Made by a program: the position numbers and the translations under genes. Below, in pieces: positions 22,266-28,872 of a stretch of DNA of 28,872 nucleotides. Below the pieces are notes generated by a model that made no database searches, had not been told where the DNA came from, and worked only from the letters and a program-made list of their open reading frames with translations. Every line of letters starts with the position of its first letter. Position 1 is the first letter of the stretch. Where the stretch lies: assembly GCA_023395595.1 (NCBI GenBank), contig JAEWYO010000053.1:1-28872 (forward strand). The letters are read 5' to 3'. Source of the stretch: Bacillota bacterium (GTDB taxonomy: Bacteria > Bacillota > Clostridia > Christensenellales > CAG-138).

Positions 22266-22508
22266 TTAGTCCGCCACGTAGGGCAGAAGGGCGACGGTGC
22301 GCGCGCGCTTGATGGCGATAGCAAGGTCACGCTGATGCTTGGCGCACATGCCCGACATACGGCGGGGCATGATCTTGCCGCGCTCGGTCACAAACTTTTC
22401 AAGGGTACGGATATCCTTGTAGTCGATGCTGGCGGTTTTATCAGCGCAGAACTTGCAAACCTTGCGGCGGCCACGCTTCATACGGGGACGCATTTTACGG
22501 TCTTCCAT
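22266..22508 (-). CDS. rpsR: 30S ribosomal protein S18 (zinc-binding form)
   Basis: This 80-residue protein has the S18 sequence throughout (RRKVCKFCADKTASIDYKD, LEKFVTERGKIMPRRMSGMCAKHQRDLA, IKRARTVALLPYV). It binds the central domain of 16S rRNA in a complex with S6. The cysteine pair CKFC and the later Cys in MCAKHQ suggest the zinc-containing C+ version rather than the zinc-free form. ATG 22508 is chosen over the TTG at 22523 because TTGGAGG is the ribosome site for it. Third gene of the classic rpsF-ssb-rpsR operon, 52 bases behind ssb; no rplI or dnaB follows here. Confidence 0.97.
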   Translation of the reverse strand: MEDRKMRPRMKRGRRKVCKFCADKTASIDYKDIRTLEKFVTERGKIMPRRMSGMCAKHQRDLAIAIKRARTVALLPYVAD

Positions 22509-22560
22509 GTTGCAAGCCTCCAATTCGAAAAATTTTGTCTTGCGGGCTTACCCGCAGTTG

Positions 22561-22974
22561 TTAAAACGGGATGTCGTCGGACTGGATGTCGGTAAACCCG
22601 GCCATATCCTGCGCGTTGTCCGCGCGGGAAGAGGGCGCGGCTCCATCCTCCTGCTGCTTGGGCGAGAGGAACTCGACTTCGTCCGCCTGCACGTCGAGAG
22701 ACATGCGCGTTGTGCCGTCCTTGGCCTCGTAGGTGCGCGCTTGCAGCTCGCCGATGACGGCGACCTTGCGGCCCTTGCTCAGATACCGGGCGCACGTATC
22801 ACCCAGCTGACGCCAGGCGTTGATGCGGAAAAAATCGGTCGGTCGCTCGCCGCCCGCGCCGCTTGCAAAGCGGCGGTTAACCGCGATGGTGAAGGAGCAG
22901 ACGGTGACACCGTTTGGCGTGGAACGCACTTCTGGGTCATGCGTCAGGTTTCCGATGAGAGTGATTTTATTCAT
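22561..22974 (-). CDS. ssb: Single-stranded DNA-binding protein
   Basis: This 137-residue protein has an N-terminal OB fold (MNKITLIGNLTHDPEVRSTPNG, FTIAVNRRF, DFFRINAWRQLGDTCARYLSKG, VIGELQARTYEAKDG) to about residue 105. A short flexible linker and the acidic tip DDIPF follow; the tip is the docking site for replication and repair partners. It coats single-stranded DNA as a tetramer in replication, recombination and repair. The linker (about 25 residues) is short compared with many SSBs. Lies between rpsF and rpsR as in most Bacillota; 30 bases separate it from rpsF. Confidence 0.97.
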   Translation of the reverse strand: MNKITLIGNLTHDPEVRSTPNGVTVCSFTIAVNRRFASGAGGERPTDFFRINAWRQLGDTCARYLSKGRKVAVIGELQARTYEAKDGTTRMSLDVQADEVEFLSPKQQEDGAAPSSRADNAQDMAGFTDIQSDDIPF

Positions 22975-23004
22975 GCTTCATCCATCCTTTCGGCGCGGTT
23001 CTCG

Positions 23005-23292
23005 TTACTCGCCTTTGCGGGTTACGAGATAGCGAAGAATCGCTTCGTCGTTCTTGAAGTTACGCTCGAGTTCCTTGGGAACTTCCGGCGCACACGTAAA
23101 CGACATCAAGACGTAGTAGCCCTCGGTCTTGTAATCGATCGGGTACGCAAGACGCTTCTTACCCCATTCATCGACAGCCGTCACTTCACCGCCGTTGGTT
23201 GCGACAATTCCTTTGAACTTTTCGACGGATGCTTTCATCGTTTCCTCGTCCTGGGTGGGCACGATGATGTAAAGAGCTTCGTATTGATTCAT
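23005..23292 (-). CDS. rpsF: 30S ribosomal protein S6
   Basis: This 95-residue protein matches S6 over its length: MNQYEALYIIVPTQDEE, the VDEWGKKRLAYPIDYKTEGYYVLM core, and the end ERNFKNDEAILRYLVTRKGE. S6 pairs with S18 on the 30S platform. A very strong AAGGAGGTGA site precedes the ATG. First gene of the operon; its leader contains a small hairpin that may serve S6:S18 feedback. Confidence 0.97.
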   Translation of the reverse strand: MNQYEALYIIVPTQDEETMKASVEKFKGIVATNGGEVTAVDEWGKKRLAYPIDYKTEGYYVLMSFTCAPEVPKELERNFKNDEAILRYLVTRKGE

Positions 23293-23319
23293 TCATTTCA
23301 CCTCCTTATGGTCTATTGG

Positions 23320-23339
23320 CCCGGCGACACGGCGCCGAG
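23320..23339 (-). ncRNA. Candidate S6:S18-binding hairpin in the rpsF leader
   Basis: On the minus strand CTCGGCG and CGCCGGG form a 7-bp stem (one G-T pair) around the loop CCGTGT, about 30 bases before the rpsF ATG. The published S6:S18 leader motif carries an exposed CCG next to a stem, as seen here. I could not fold the whole leader, so the identification is tentative. Confidence 0.45.
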
Positions 23340-23362
23340 CAAGAAGGACGTTAGCGGAAGCG

Positions 23363-23391
23363 AGTATATCACAAGAAACGGCGTATTGCAA
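23363..23391 (-). promoter_or_regulatory. Promoter of the rpsF-ssb-rpsR operon
   Basis: On the minus strand TTGCAA (23391-23386) and TATACT (23368-23363) are 17 bp apart. Leader about 65 bases. Confidence 0.75.
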
Positions 23392-23461
23392 GGAAATTCG
23401 CAGGAATCCGGCAACGGGGGCGCTCTTTGTGCATAAAATTTCTTCGCCCGGCTTGCTTTTC

Positions 23462-23496
23462 AAAAATGCAAAAGAGGACGGTTGCCCGCCCTCTTT
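23462..23496 (-). terminator. Intrinsic terminator after ileS
   Basis: On the minus strand an 11-bp stem AAAGAGGGCGG/CCGTCCTCTTT with a GCAA tetraloop is followed by TGCATTTTTG. It starts 5 bases after the ileS stop. Confidence 0.88.
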
Positions 23497-23500
23497 GGTT

Positions 23501-26500
23501 TTACCGTTTTTCCACGCCGAGCGTGACAGCTTCTTTGTTGACGTCCCATTCTTTTGTGTATCCCTTGGCGCTCTTACTCAGCGTTTCGCCAAGCGTTTCA
23601 CTGAGGATTTCGTCTCCAAAGCGGGAGAAGATCTCCTCAATCTTCGCGCTGCCGTCGTAGGAGAGCGCGATGTGGTCGCTGACCTCAAAGCCCGCCTCCT
23701 TACGCATGGTCTGCACCTTGCTGATGAGCTCGCGGACGAACCCTTCGTCGATGAGTTCGGGAGTAAGCTTGGTATCCAGCACCACGATGGTGTCGTTGTC
23801 CGTCGCGGCGACGAAGCCGTCCGTCTTGCCGGTGGAGACCAGCACGTCTTCCGGGGCCAGCACCACGAAGACTTCCTCGATGGTCGTCTCATAGTTCTTG
23901 CCCGCCGCATGCGCCCGCACGACGAGGTTGCCGATGCCGCTTTCGCCGAGGTGCGCGCCGATCTTCGGGAGGATCTTGCCATAGCGCGGCCCTAGCGTCT
24001 TGAGCTGCGGCTTGACCTGATAGCTCAAGAATCCAGACGCGTCGTTGACAAACTCCGCCTTCTTGACGTTGAGCTCTTCGGTGACGATCTTCACATAGTG
24101 CTCGTGCATGGGCTCGCCCTGAATGTACATCAGCGGCAGCGGCTGGCGGGTTTTGACGTTTCCGTCGTTGCGCGCAGCGCGGCCGAGCGTGACGATATCC
24201 AGCACGCGCGCCATGTTCGCTTCCAAATCCGCGTCGATGCGCGCTTCGTCCGCGACCGGATAGTCGCAGAAGTGGATGCTCTCCGGCGCGTCTTTGTCCA
24301 CCGTGCGCACGAGGTTTTGATAGATCTCCTCGGTCATAAACGGCAAGAACGGCGCGGTGAGCAGGGAGAGCGTCTTGAGCGTGGTGAACAGCGTCATGTA
24401 CGCTGCCTTCTTGTCCTCGCTCATCTCGCTGCCCCAGAAACGATCACGGCAGCGGCGGACGTACCAGTTGGAGAGCTCCTCCGAGAAGGCCTGTAGCGCT
24501 CTGCCGCCTTCGGTGATGCGCAGCTTGTCGAGGTGTCCGTCCACGGTCTTGACCAGCGTGTTGAGCCGCGAGAGAACCCAGCGATCCATCTCGGAAAGCT
24601 GGCAGTCTTCGAGCTTGTACTGCGTGGGGTCGAATTTGTCGATCTCCGCGTAGAGGATGTAGAACGCATAGGTGTTCCAGAAGGTGCCGATGAACTTTCT
24701 CTGTGCCTCGGTGACCGCCTCCGCCGAGAAACGGCTGGGCAGCCACGGCATGGAGCCGATATAGAAATACCAGCGCACCGCGTCTGCGCCCTGCTGATCC
24801 AGCACCGTCCAGGGATCGACCACGTTGCCCAGATGTTTGCTCATCTTGCGGCCTTCCATGTCCTGCACGTGTCCCATGACGATGCAGTTCTGGAACGCGG
24901 CGTCGTCAAAGAGACAGGTGGAGATGGCGAGCAGCGAATAGAACCAGCCGCGCGTTTGGTCGATGGCCTCGCTGATGAACTGCGCGGGATAGCGCCGCTC
25001 GAACTCCTCTTTGTTTTCAAAGGGATAGTGCCACTGTGCAAAAGGCATGGCGCCGCTGTCAAACCAGCAGTCGATGACGACCGGTTCACGCTTCATCGTC
25101 TTTCCGCACTTTTCGCAGGGGAAGGTCACTTCGTCGATGTAGGGCTTGTGCAGCTCGATATCAGGCGAGACGTTCGGGTTGAGTTTTTGCAGCTCCTCGC
25201 GGGAACCGACCACGTGGACATGCCCGCATTCGCACATCCAAACCGGCAGCGGCGTGCCCCAATAGCGCTCACGCGAGACACCCCAATCGATGACGTTCTC
25301 AATGAAGTTGCCCATGCGGCCTTCTTTGATCGTCTCGGGAATCCAGTTGACGCTGCGGTTGAAGGCCATGAGTTTATCCTTGACCGCGGTCATCTTGATA
25401 AACCAGCTCTCTCTGGCGTAATAGATCAGCGGGGTATCGCAGCGCCAGCAGAAGGGATAGCTGTGCTCAAACGCGAGCGCGGCAAAGAGCTTGTTGCTTG
25501 CCTTGAGCGCGTCGAGCACGGGCTTGTCCGCGTCCTTGACAAACAGCCCGTCCCAGGGCGTGCCGCCGGTCATGTGTCCGCTGGCGTTGACGAGCTGCAG
25601 GAACGGAAGCTCCCAAGTTTTGCCCACGCGGGAGTCGTCTTCGCCGAATGCGGGCGCGATGTGGACAACGCCGGTGCCGTCTTCGAGCGAGACATAGTCG
25701 TCCGAAACAACACGGTAACCCTTCTTGCTGCCGAAGTTGACCGGCAGATCAAACAGCGGCTCGTATTCGGTGCCGACCAGATCGCTTCCCTTGCAGGTGG
25801 AGACGATTTCGGCGGTTTCGCCGAGCACGTTTTTCACCAGCGCTTCAGCGAGGATATACGTTTCGCCGTCCTTCTTCGCGGTGGCATACGTTTCTTTTGC
25901 GTTCACGCAGAGGGCAACGTTGCTCGGCAGTGTCCAGGGCGTGGTCGTCCAGGCGAGGATCGCCACAGAAGGATCGTTTTCGAGGAAGAATTTCGCAATC
26001 GCGGAGGTCTCCTTCACGTCCTTGTAGCCCTGCGCGACCTCGTGGCTCGACAGAGCGGTTCCGCAGCGCGGGCAATACGGCACGATCTTGTGCCCTTTGT
26101 AGAGAAGCCCCTTCTCGTGGATTGTCTTGAGCGCCCACCAGATGCTCTCGATATAATTGTTGTCATAGGTGATGTATGGGTCTTCCATATCCGCCCAGAA
26201 GCCGACGCGGTCGGACATGGTTTCCCAGACCGACTTATATTTCCAGACGGACTTCTTGCATTCCTGGATAAACGGTTCGATGCCGTAGGCTTCGATCTGC
26301 TCTTTGCCGTCGAGGCCGAGCTGCTTTTCCACCTCGATCTCCACCGGCAGCCCGTGGGTATCCCAGCCGGCTTTGCGGAGCACGTCAAACCCCTTCATGG
26401 TCTTGTAACGCGGGATGATATCCTTGATCGAGCGCGTGAGCACATGGCCGATGTGCGGCTTTCCGTTGGCGGTCGGCGGTCCGTCAAAGAAGGTGTAGGG

Positions 26501-26617
26501 CTTTGCGCCTTTTCTCAAGCGCACGCTCTTTTGGAAGATCTGCCGCTCCTTCCAAAACGCGAGTACTTCTTTCTCGCGCGGGACAAAATTCAGCTCGCTC
26601 GATACTTTTTTGTACAT
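23501..26617 (-). CDS. ileS: Isoleucyl-tRNA synthetase, eukaryote-like (type 2)
   Basis: This 1038-residue class I synthetase has HIGH in TANGKPHIGHVLTRS, followed by RKAGWDTHGLPVEIEVEKQLG. The editing (CP1) domain is present. The second signature is GRKMSKHLGNVVDPW (KMSKH in place of KMSKS). The anticodon-binding and C-terminal domains follow (about 650-1038). The zinc motif CECGH and CEKCGKTM lie near 455-510. The GWDTHGLP and VEKQLG forms place it in the eukaryote-like type 2 IleRS group, which is generally resistant to mupirocin. Start ATG 26617 has AAGGAGAG 8 bases upstream and matches the MYKKVSSELNFVPREKEVL start of the family; the frame runs on to an ATG at 26659 inside a repeat and is not used. 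Controlled by the T-box upstream. Confidence 0.97.
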   Translation of the reverse strand: MYKKVSSELNFVPREKEVLAFWKERQIFQKSVRLRKGAKPYTFFDGPPTANGKPHIGHVLTRSIKDIIPRYKTMKGFDVLRKAGWDTHGLPVEIEVEKQLGLDGKEQIEAYGIEPFIQECKKSVWKYKSVWETMSDRVGFWADMEDPYITYDNNYIESIWWALKTIHEKGLLYKGHKIVPYCPRCGTALSSHEVAQGYKDVKETSAIAKFFLENDPSVAILAWTTTPWTLPSNVALCVNAKETYATAKKDGETYILAEALVKNVLGETAEIVSTCKGSDLVGTEYEPLFDLPVNFGSKKGYRVVSDDYVSLEDGTGVVHIAPAFGEDDSRVGKTWELPFLQLVNASGHMTGGTPWDGLFVKDADKPVLDALKASNKLFAALAFEHSYPFCWRCDTPLIYYARESWFIKMTAVKDKLMAFNRSVNWIPETIKEGRMGNFIENVIDWGVSRERYWGTPLPVWMCECGHVHVVGSREELQKLNPNVSPDIELHKPYIDEVTFPCEKCGKTMKREPVVIDCWFDSGAMPFAQWHYPFENKEEFERRYPAQFISEAIDQTRGWFYSLLAISTCLFDDAAFQNCIVMGHVQDMEGRKMSKHLGNVVDPWTVLDQQGADAVRWYFYIGSMPWLPSRFSAEAVTEAQRKFIGTFWNTYAFYILYAEIDKFDPTQYKLEDCQLSEMDRWVLSRLNTLVKTVDGHLDKLRITEGGRALQAFSEELSNWYVRRCRDRFWGSEMSEDKKAAYMTLFTTLKTLSLLTAPFLPFMTEEIYQNLVRTVDKDAPESIHFCDYPVADEARIDADLEANMARVLDIVTLGRAARNDGNVKTRQPLPLMYIQGEPMHEHYVKIVTEELNVKKAEFVNDASGFLSYQVKPQLKTLGPRYGKILPKIGAHLGESGIGNLVVRAHAAGKNYETTIEEVFVVLAPEDVLVSTGKTDGFVAATDNDTIVVLDTKLTPELIDEGFVRELISKVQTMRKEAGFEVSDHIALSYDGSAKIEEIFSRFGDEILSETLGETLSKSAKGYTKEWDVNKEAVTLGVEKR

Positions 26618-26640
26618 TTGGTTCGCTCTCCTTGTTCTGT

Positions 26641-26740
26641 GTGTCTCGTTAAAATTCATTCACTTGGTTTTGCGTGTTTCGTCAAAATCCATAAAATTTG
26701 GTTCCGCGTGTCTTGCTAAAATCTATAAACTTGCTTGTGT
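26641..26740 (-). repeat. Three tandem 33/34-bp repeats between the T-box and ileS
   Basis: Copies at 26641-26673, 26674-26707 and 26708-26740 (33, 34 and 33 bp) share a pattern that on the plus strand begins GTGT, then a C/T-rich triplet block, then AAAAT and CATAAA/CATTCA-like bases, then TTGG. On the minus strand the first two have an ATG at the same place (26659 and 26692) and the third has ATA. The block lies in the untranslated space behind the T-box terminator, just before the ileS ribosome site. Confidence 0.8.
26660..26692 (-). other. Possible 10-codon leader ORF in the ileS 5' region
   Basis: On the minus strand ATG at 26692 opens MDFDETRKTK and a TGA at 26662-26660. The stop is followed at once by an in-frame ATG (26659) that leads into ileS. 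No good ribosome site precedes either ATG, so translation is uncertain. Confidence 0.25.
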
Positions 26741-26752
26741 GGAAAAACGCGT

Positions 26753-27017
26753 AAAAAAATAGCCTTCCGCCCCAAAAAAGAGGGACGAAAAGCACGAAAC
26801 TCGGCTTTGCGCGGTACCACCCTGCTTGGCGAAAACAATTCGCCCGCTCAAGAACCCCTTAACGCGGGGTCATTCGTCGCGCGTTACTCGGCTTCTGCCT
26901 TTGGCGCACGCGCTCACGGGTGATACCAAGGTTCTTGTCCGCCGCCGCCTTGCACCAGACGCGGCTCGCTCTTGCGGACACACGAGAAACCCGGACTGTC
27001 CCGATCATCGCTGTAAT
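26753..27017 (-). promoter_or_regulatory. T-box riboswitch, isoleucine specific (ATC specifier)
   Basis: On the minus strand the conserved T-box AGGGTGGTACCGCG is present (26823-26810), with the TGGT bulge for the tRNA acceptor end. It is followed by a 12-bp terminator stem (26793-26782 with 26773-26762) and TATTTTTTT. Upstream, stem I shows the distal AGAGCGAG and TGGTGCAAG motifs. The specifier loop contains ATC (26924-26922), an Ile codon, followed by A, in the usual setting GGTATCACCC. Uncharged tRNA-Ile would stabilise the antiterminator and allow ileS transcription. Confidence 0.95.
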
Positions 27018-27023
27018 AGCAGA

Positions 27024-27052
27024 AGTATAGCGGCTTTTTCGCGGTTTGTAAA
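27024..27052 (-). promoter_or_regulatory. Promoter of the T-box/ileS transcript
   Basis: On the minus strand TTTACA (27052-27047) and TATACT (27029-27024) are 17 bp apart. RNA would start near 27017, directly before stem I. Confidence 0.8.
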
Positions 27053-27136
27053 GGGTGGGGACGGTAGAACGGGGTGCATAAACGTAAGAACCGGGTTGGT
27101 TTATGCTTTTTTGTATTCAGATGAATGCTTTTTTCC

Positions 27137-27165
27137 TTAACAGACGGGAATTTCTCTGATATAAT
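27137..27165 (+). promoter_or_regulatory. Promoter of argS
   Basis: TTAACA (27137-27142) and TGaTATAAT (-10 at 27160-27165) are 17 bp apart. It is divergent from the ileS promoter; the bases 27053-27136 between them hold no gene. Confidence 0.75.
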
Positions 27166-27226
27166 CACTCATTACAAACAAAAATAAGAAATCCGAGCGA
27201 AATCAAAAAAACTAAGGAAAACATCG

Positions 27227-28872
27227 ATGGACTTTAGACAGGCAATTGCATCCGCGCTATCAACCCCCGCGGGACTCCCCGCGGAGGAACTCGCCACATG
27301 GCTCGAAACCCCGCCCACGCCGGAGATGGGCGATTTTGCGTTCCCCTGCTTCAAACTCGCAAAGACGCTGCGAAAAGCGCCGCCGGTGATCGCGGGCGAG
27401 CTTGCCGTGGCGATCACTTTGCCGGAAGGCGTGGCAAAAGCGGCTGCCTCGGGCGGATATGTGAACTTCTATCTCGACAAAAGCGCGCAGGCAAAGGCGG
27501 TTCTTTCGCGCGTGTTTGCCGAAGGCGCGCGCTATGGCGGCTCCGACCTCGGGCAAAAGCGCAATGTCTGCATCGACTATTCCTCGGTCAACATCGCAAA
27601 GCCGTTTCACATCGGACATCTGCCCACAACGGTGATCGGCAGCGCGCTGTATCGCATCTATAACCACCTCGGTTTTACCTCTGTGGGGATCAACCACCTC
27701 GGCGATTGGGGCACACAGTTTGGCAAGATGATCGTGGCCTACAAGCTCTGGGGTGATCATGACACCATCGACAAAGGCGGCGTGGACGAGCTCGTGAAAA
27801 TCTACGTGCGCTATCATCAGGAAGTGGAGTCCAATCCGTCTTTGGACGACGAGGCGCGCGCATGGTTCAAGCGTATTGAGGACGGCGACGCGGAAGCGCT
27901 GGAGCTCTTCGACTGGTTCAAGAAGATCACGCTCAAGGAGGTCGAGGAGGTCTACGGCATTCTCGGCATTCGCTTTGACAGCTATGCCGGCGAGAGCTTT
28001 TACAACGACAAGATGGGGCGCGTGGTGGACGAACTGCGGGAGAAAAACCTGCTCAAGCTCGACCAGGGTGCGCAGATTGTCGATCTTGCCGACTACAAGA
28101 TGCCGCCGTGCATCATCCTGCGTTCCGACGGGGCAACGCTGTATGCAACCCGCGACATCGCCGCCGCGCTTTACCGCAAGGACACCTACGATTTTGCCAA
28201 GTGCCTCTATGTGGTGGCTTACCAGCAGGATCTGCATTTTCGGCAGTGGTTCAAGGTGGTCGAGCTGATGGGTTACGACTGGGCAAAGGATCTTATCCAT
28301 GTCTCCTTCGGTATGGTCAGCGGAACCGACGGCGCATTCTCCACCCGCAAGGGAAACATGGTGAAGCTTCGGGACGTGCTCTCCGCCGCCTGCGAAAAGA
28401 CCTATGACATCATCCGCGAAAAAAGCCCCGATCTGGAGGACAAAGAGACCATCGCAAAACAGGTCGGCATTGGCGCGCTGATTTGGAACAGCCTCTACAA
28501 CGGGCGCATCAAGGATGTTGTGTTCGACTGGGACGCGGTGCTCAATTTCGACGGCGAGACGGGACCTTACGCGCAATATACGCATGCGCGCGCTTGCTCG
28601 GTGCTCCGAAAAGCGGGCTACACACCCGGTGAGATCGACTACAGCAAGCTCACGGATGCGGAAGCCGCCGCCGTGGTTGCCGCGCTTGGCGCGTTCCCGG
28701 ACGCGGTCGTCGAGGCGATGGAGAAAAACGAGCCGTATCTCGTCACCCGCGCGATCATCGCAATCTGCGCGGCGTTCAACAAGTTTTATTATGAGCAGCG
28801 GATCATGGCGGACGACGCAAGCGTGCGCCAGGCGCGCCTCGCGCTGACGGACGCCACCCGCAAGGTCATCGC
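27227..28872 (+). CDS. argS: Arginyl-tRNA synthetase (3' end outside the window)
   Basis: The first 548 codons of ArgRS are present; the frame is still open at the last base. The N-terminal Add1 domain (residues 1 to about 100) contains PEMGDFAFPCFKLAKTLRKAP. The catalytic domain begins with SSVNIAKPFHIGHLPTTVIG, where HIGH is intact. GDWGTQFGKM, DGATLYATRDIAAALYR and FGMVSGTDGAFSTRKGN follow; the last is the ArgRS version of the KMSKS loop, lacking the canonical form. The anticodon-binding DALR domain starts near 500 (NFDGETGPYAQYTHARACSVLRKAG). ATG 27227 has AAGGAAAA upstream. No T-box is seen in front of it, unlike ileS. Confidence 0.96.
   Translation, partial: MDFRQAIASALSTPAGLPAEELATWLETPPTPEMGDFAFPCFKLAKTLRKAPPVIAGELAVAITLPEGVAKAAASGGYVNFYLDKSAQAKAVLSRVFAEGARYGGSDLGQKRNVCIDYSSVNIAKPFHIGHLPTTVIGSALYRIYNHLGFTSVGINHLGDWGTQFGKMIVAYKLWGDHDTIDKGGVDELVKIYVRYHQEVESNPSLDDEARAWFKRIEDGDAEALELFDWFKKITLKEVEEVYGILGIRFDSYAGESFYNDKMGRVVDELREKNLLKLDQGAQIVDLADYKMPPCIILRSDGATLYATRDIAAALYRKDTYDFAKCLYVVAYQQDLHFRQWFKVVELMGYDWAKDLIHVSFGMVSGTDGAFSTRKGNMVKLRDVLSAACEKTYDIIREKSPDLEDKETIAKQVGIGALIWNSLYNGRIKDVVFDWDAVLNFDGETGPYAQYTHARACSVLRKAGYTPGEIDYSKLTDAEAAAVVAALGAFPDAVVEAMEKNEPYLVTRAIIAICAAFNKFYYEQRIMADDASVRQARLALTDATRKVI

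Noticed and set aside
24533..26719. Plus-strand open frame of 728 codons
   Set aside because: Antisense to ileS; its translation has no protein family features. The end repeats CLVKIH/CFVKIH merely reflect the tandem repeat in the ileS leader.
27103..27134. Direct repeat ATGCTTTTTT (27103 and 27125) as a regulatory repeat or CRISPR-like element
   Set aside because: Only two 10-base copies in an AT-rich divergent promoter region; too short and simple to support a claim.

Overview
The window is chromosomal DNA from a moderately GC-rich, Gram-positive-type bacterium, most likely an anaerobic member of the Clostridia (Bacillota). The support is a T-box leader on ileS, strong AGGAGG-type ribosome binding sites, sigma-A promoters of the TTGACA/TATAAT type with 16-18 bp spacers, a lipobox lipoprotein, YtrA-type GntR/ABC and Yxl-like ABC operons, a DUF5058 membrane cassette, and a eukaryote-like type 2 IleRS. 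The genus cannot be fixed from the sequence. I saw no phage genes, insertion sequences, CRISPR arrays, tRNA or rRNA genes, so this is mostly core chromosome with some accessory transport and regulatory cassettes.

Layout, left to right. (1) 1-2618: the end of a DUF6132 membrane protein, then a four-module sulfur-trafficking flavoprotein (CoA-disulfide-reductase-like, rhodanese, TusA and DsrE modules). (2) 2778-3735: an unrecognised small protein and a PH-domain protein, each with its own promoter. (3) 3985-6923: DUF5058 protein, a co-conserved membrane partner and a membrane-anchored M20 metallopeptidase; this looks like an undescribed uptake-plus-hydrolysis system. (4) 7011-8887 (minus): a Yxl-like small membrane protein/ABC exporter operon with a MerR-style promoter. 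(5) 9048-10502 (minus): flotillin. (6) 10770-13066 (minus): typA/bipA followed by a BltD-like acetyltransferase. (7) 13401-14447: an orphan lipoprotein. (8) 14693-16624: a GntR(YtrA)/ABC/permease operon. (9) 16832-18423: TetR regulator and aldo/keto reductase. (10) 18491-19237: a TtcA-family tRNA thiolation enzyme with an apparently leaderless start. (11) 19383-19895: a small membrane-anchored protein. (12) 19985-22027 (minus): an MFS exporter and its probable regulator, a protein with two MerR DNA-binding heads. (13) 22266-23292 (minus): rpsF-ssb-rpsR. (14) 23501-27017 (minus): ileS behind an isoleucine T-box and a threefold tandem repeat. (15) 27227-end: argS, transcribed divergently from ileS and cut by the window edge.

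Units are well separated by intrinsic terminators. Where genes belong together they overlap or nearly touch (ATGA overlaps at 153 and 7778; 7-17 nt overlaps in the GntR/ABC operon). The most unusual items are the DUF5058/partner/M20 cassette, the double-headed MerR regulator, the leaderless ttcA-like gene, the 33/34-bp triple repeat carrying in-register start codons between the T-box and ileS, and a duplicated terminator behind rpsR.
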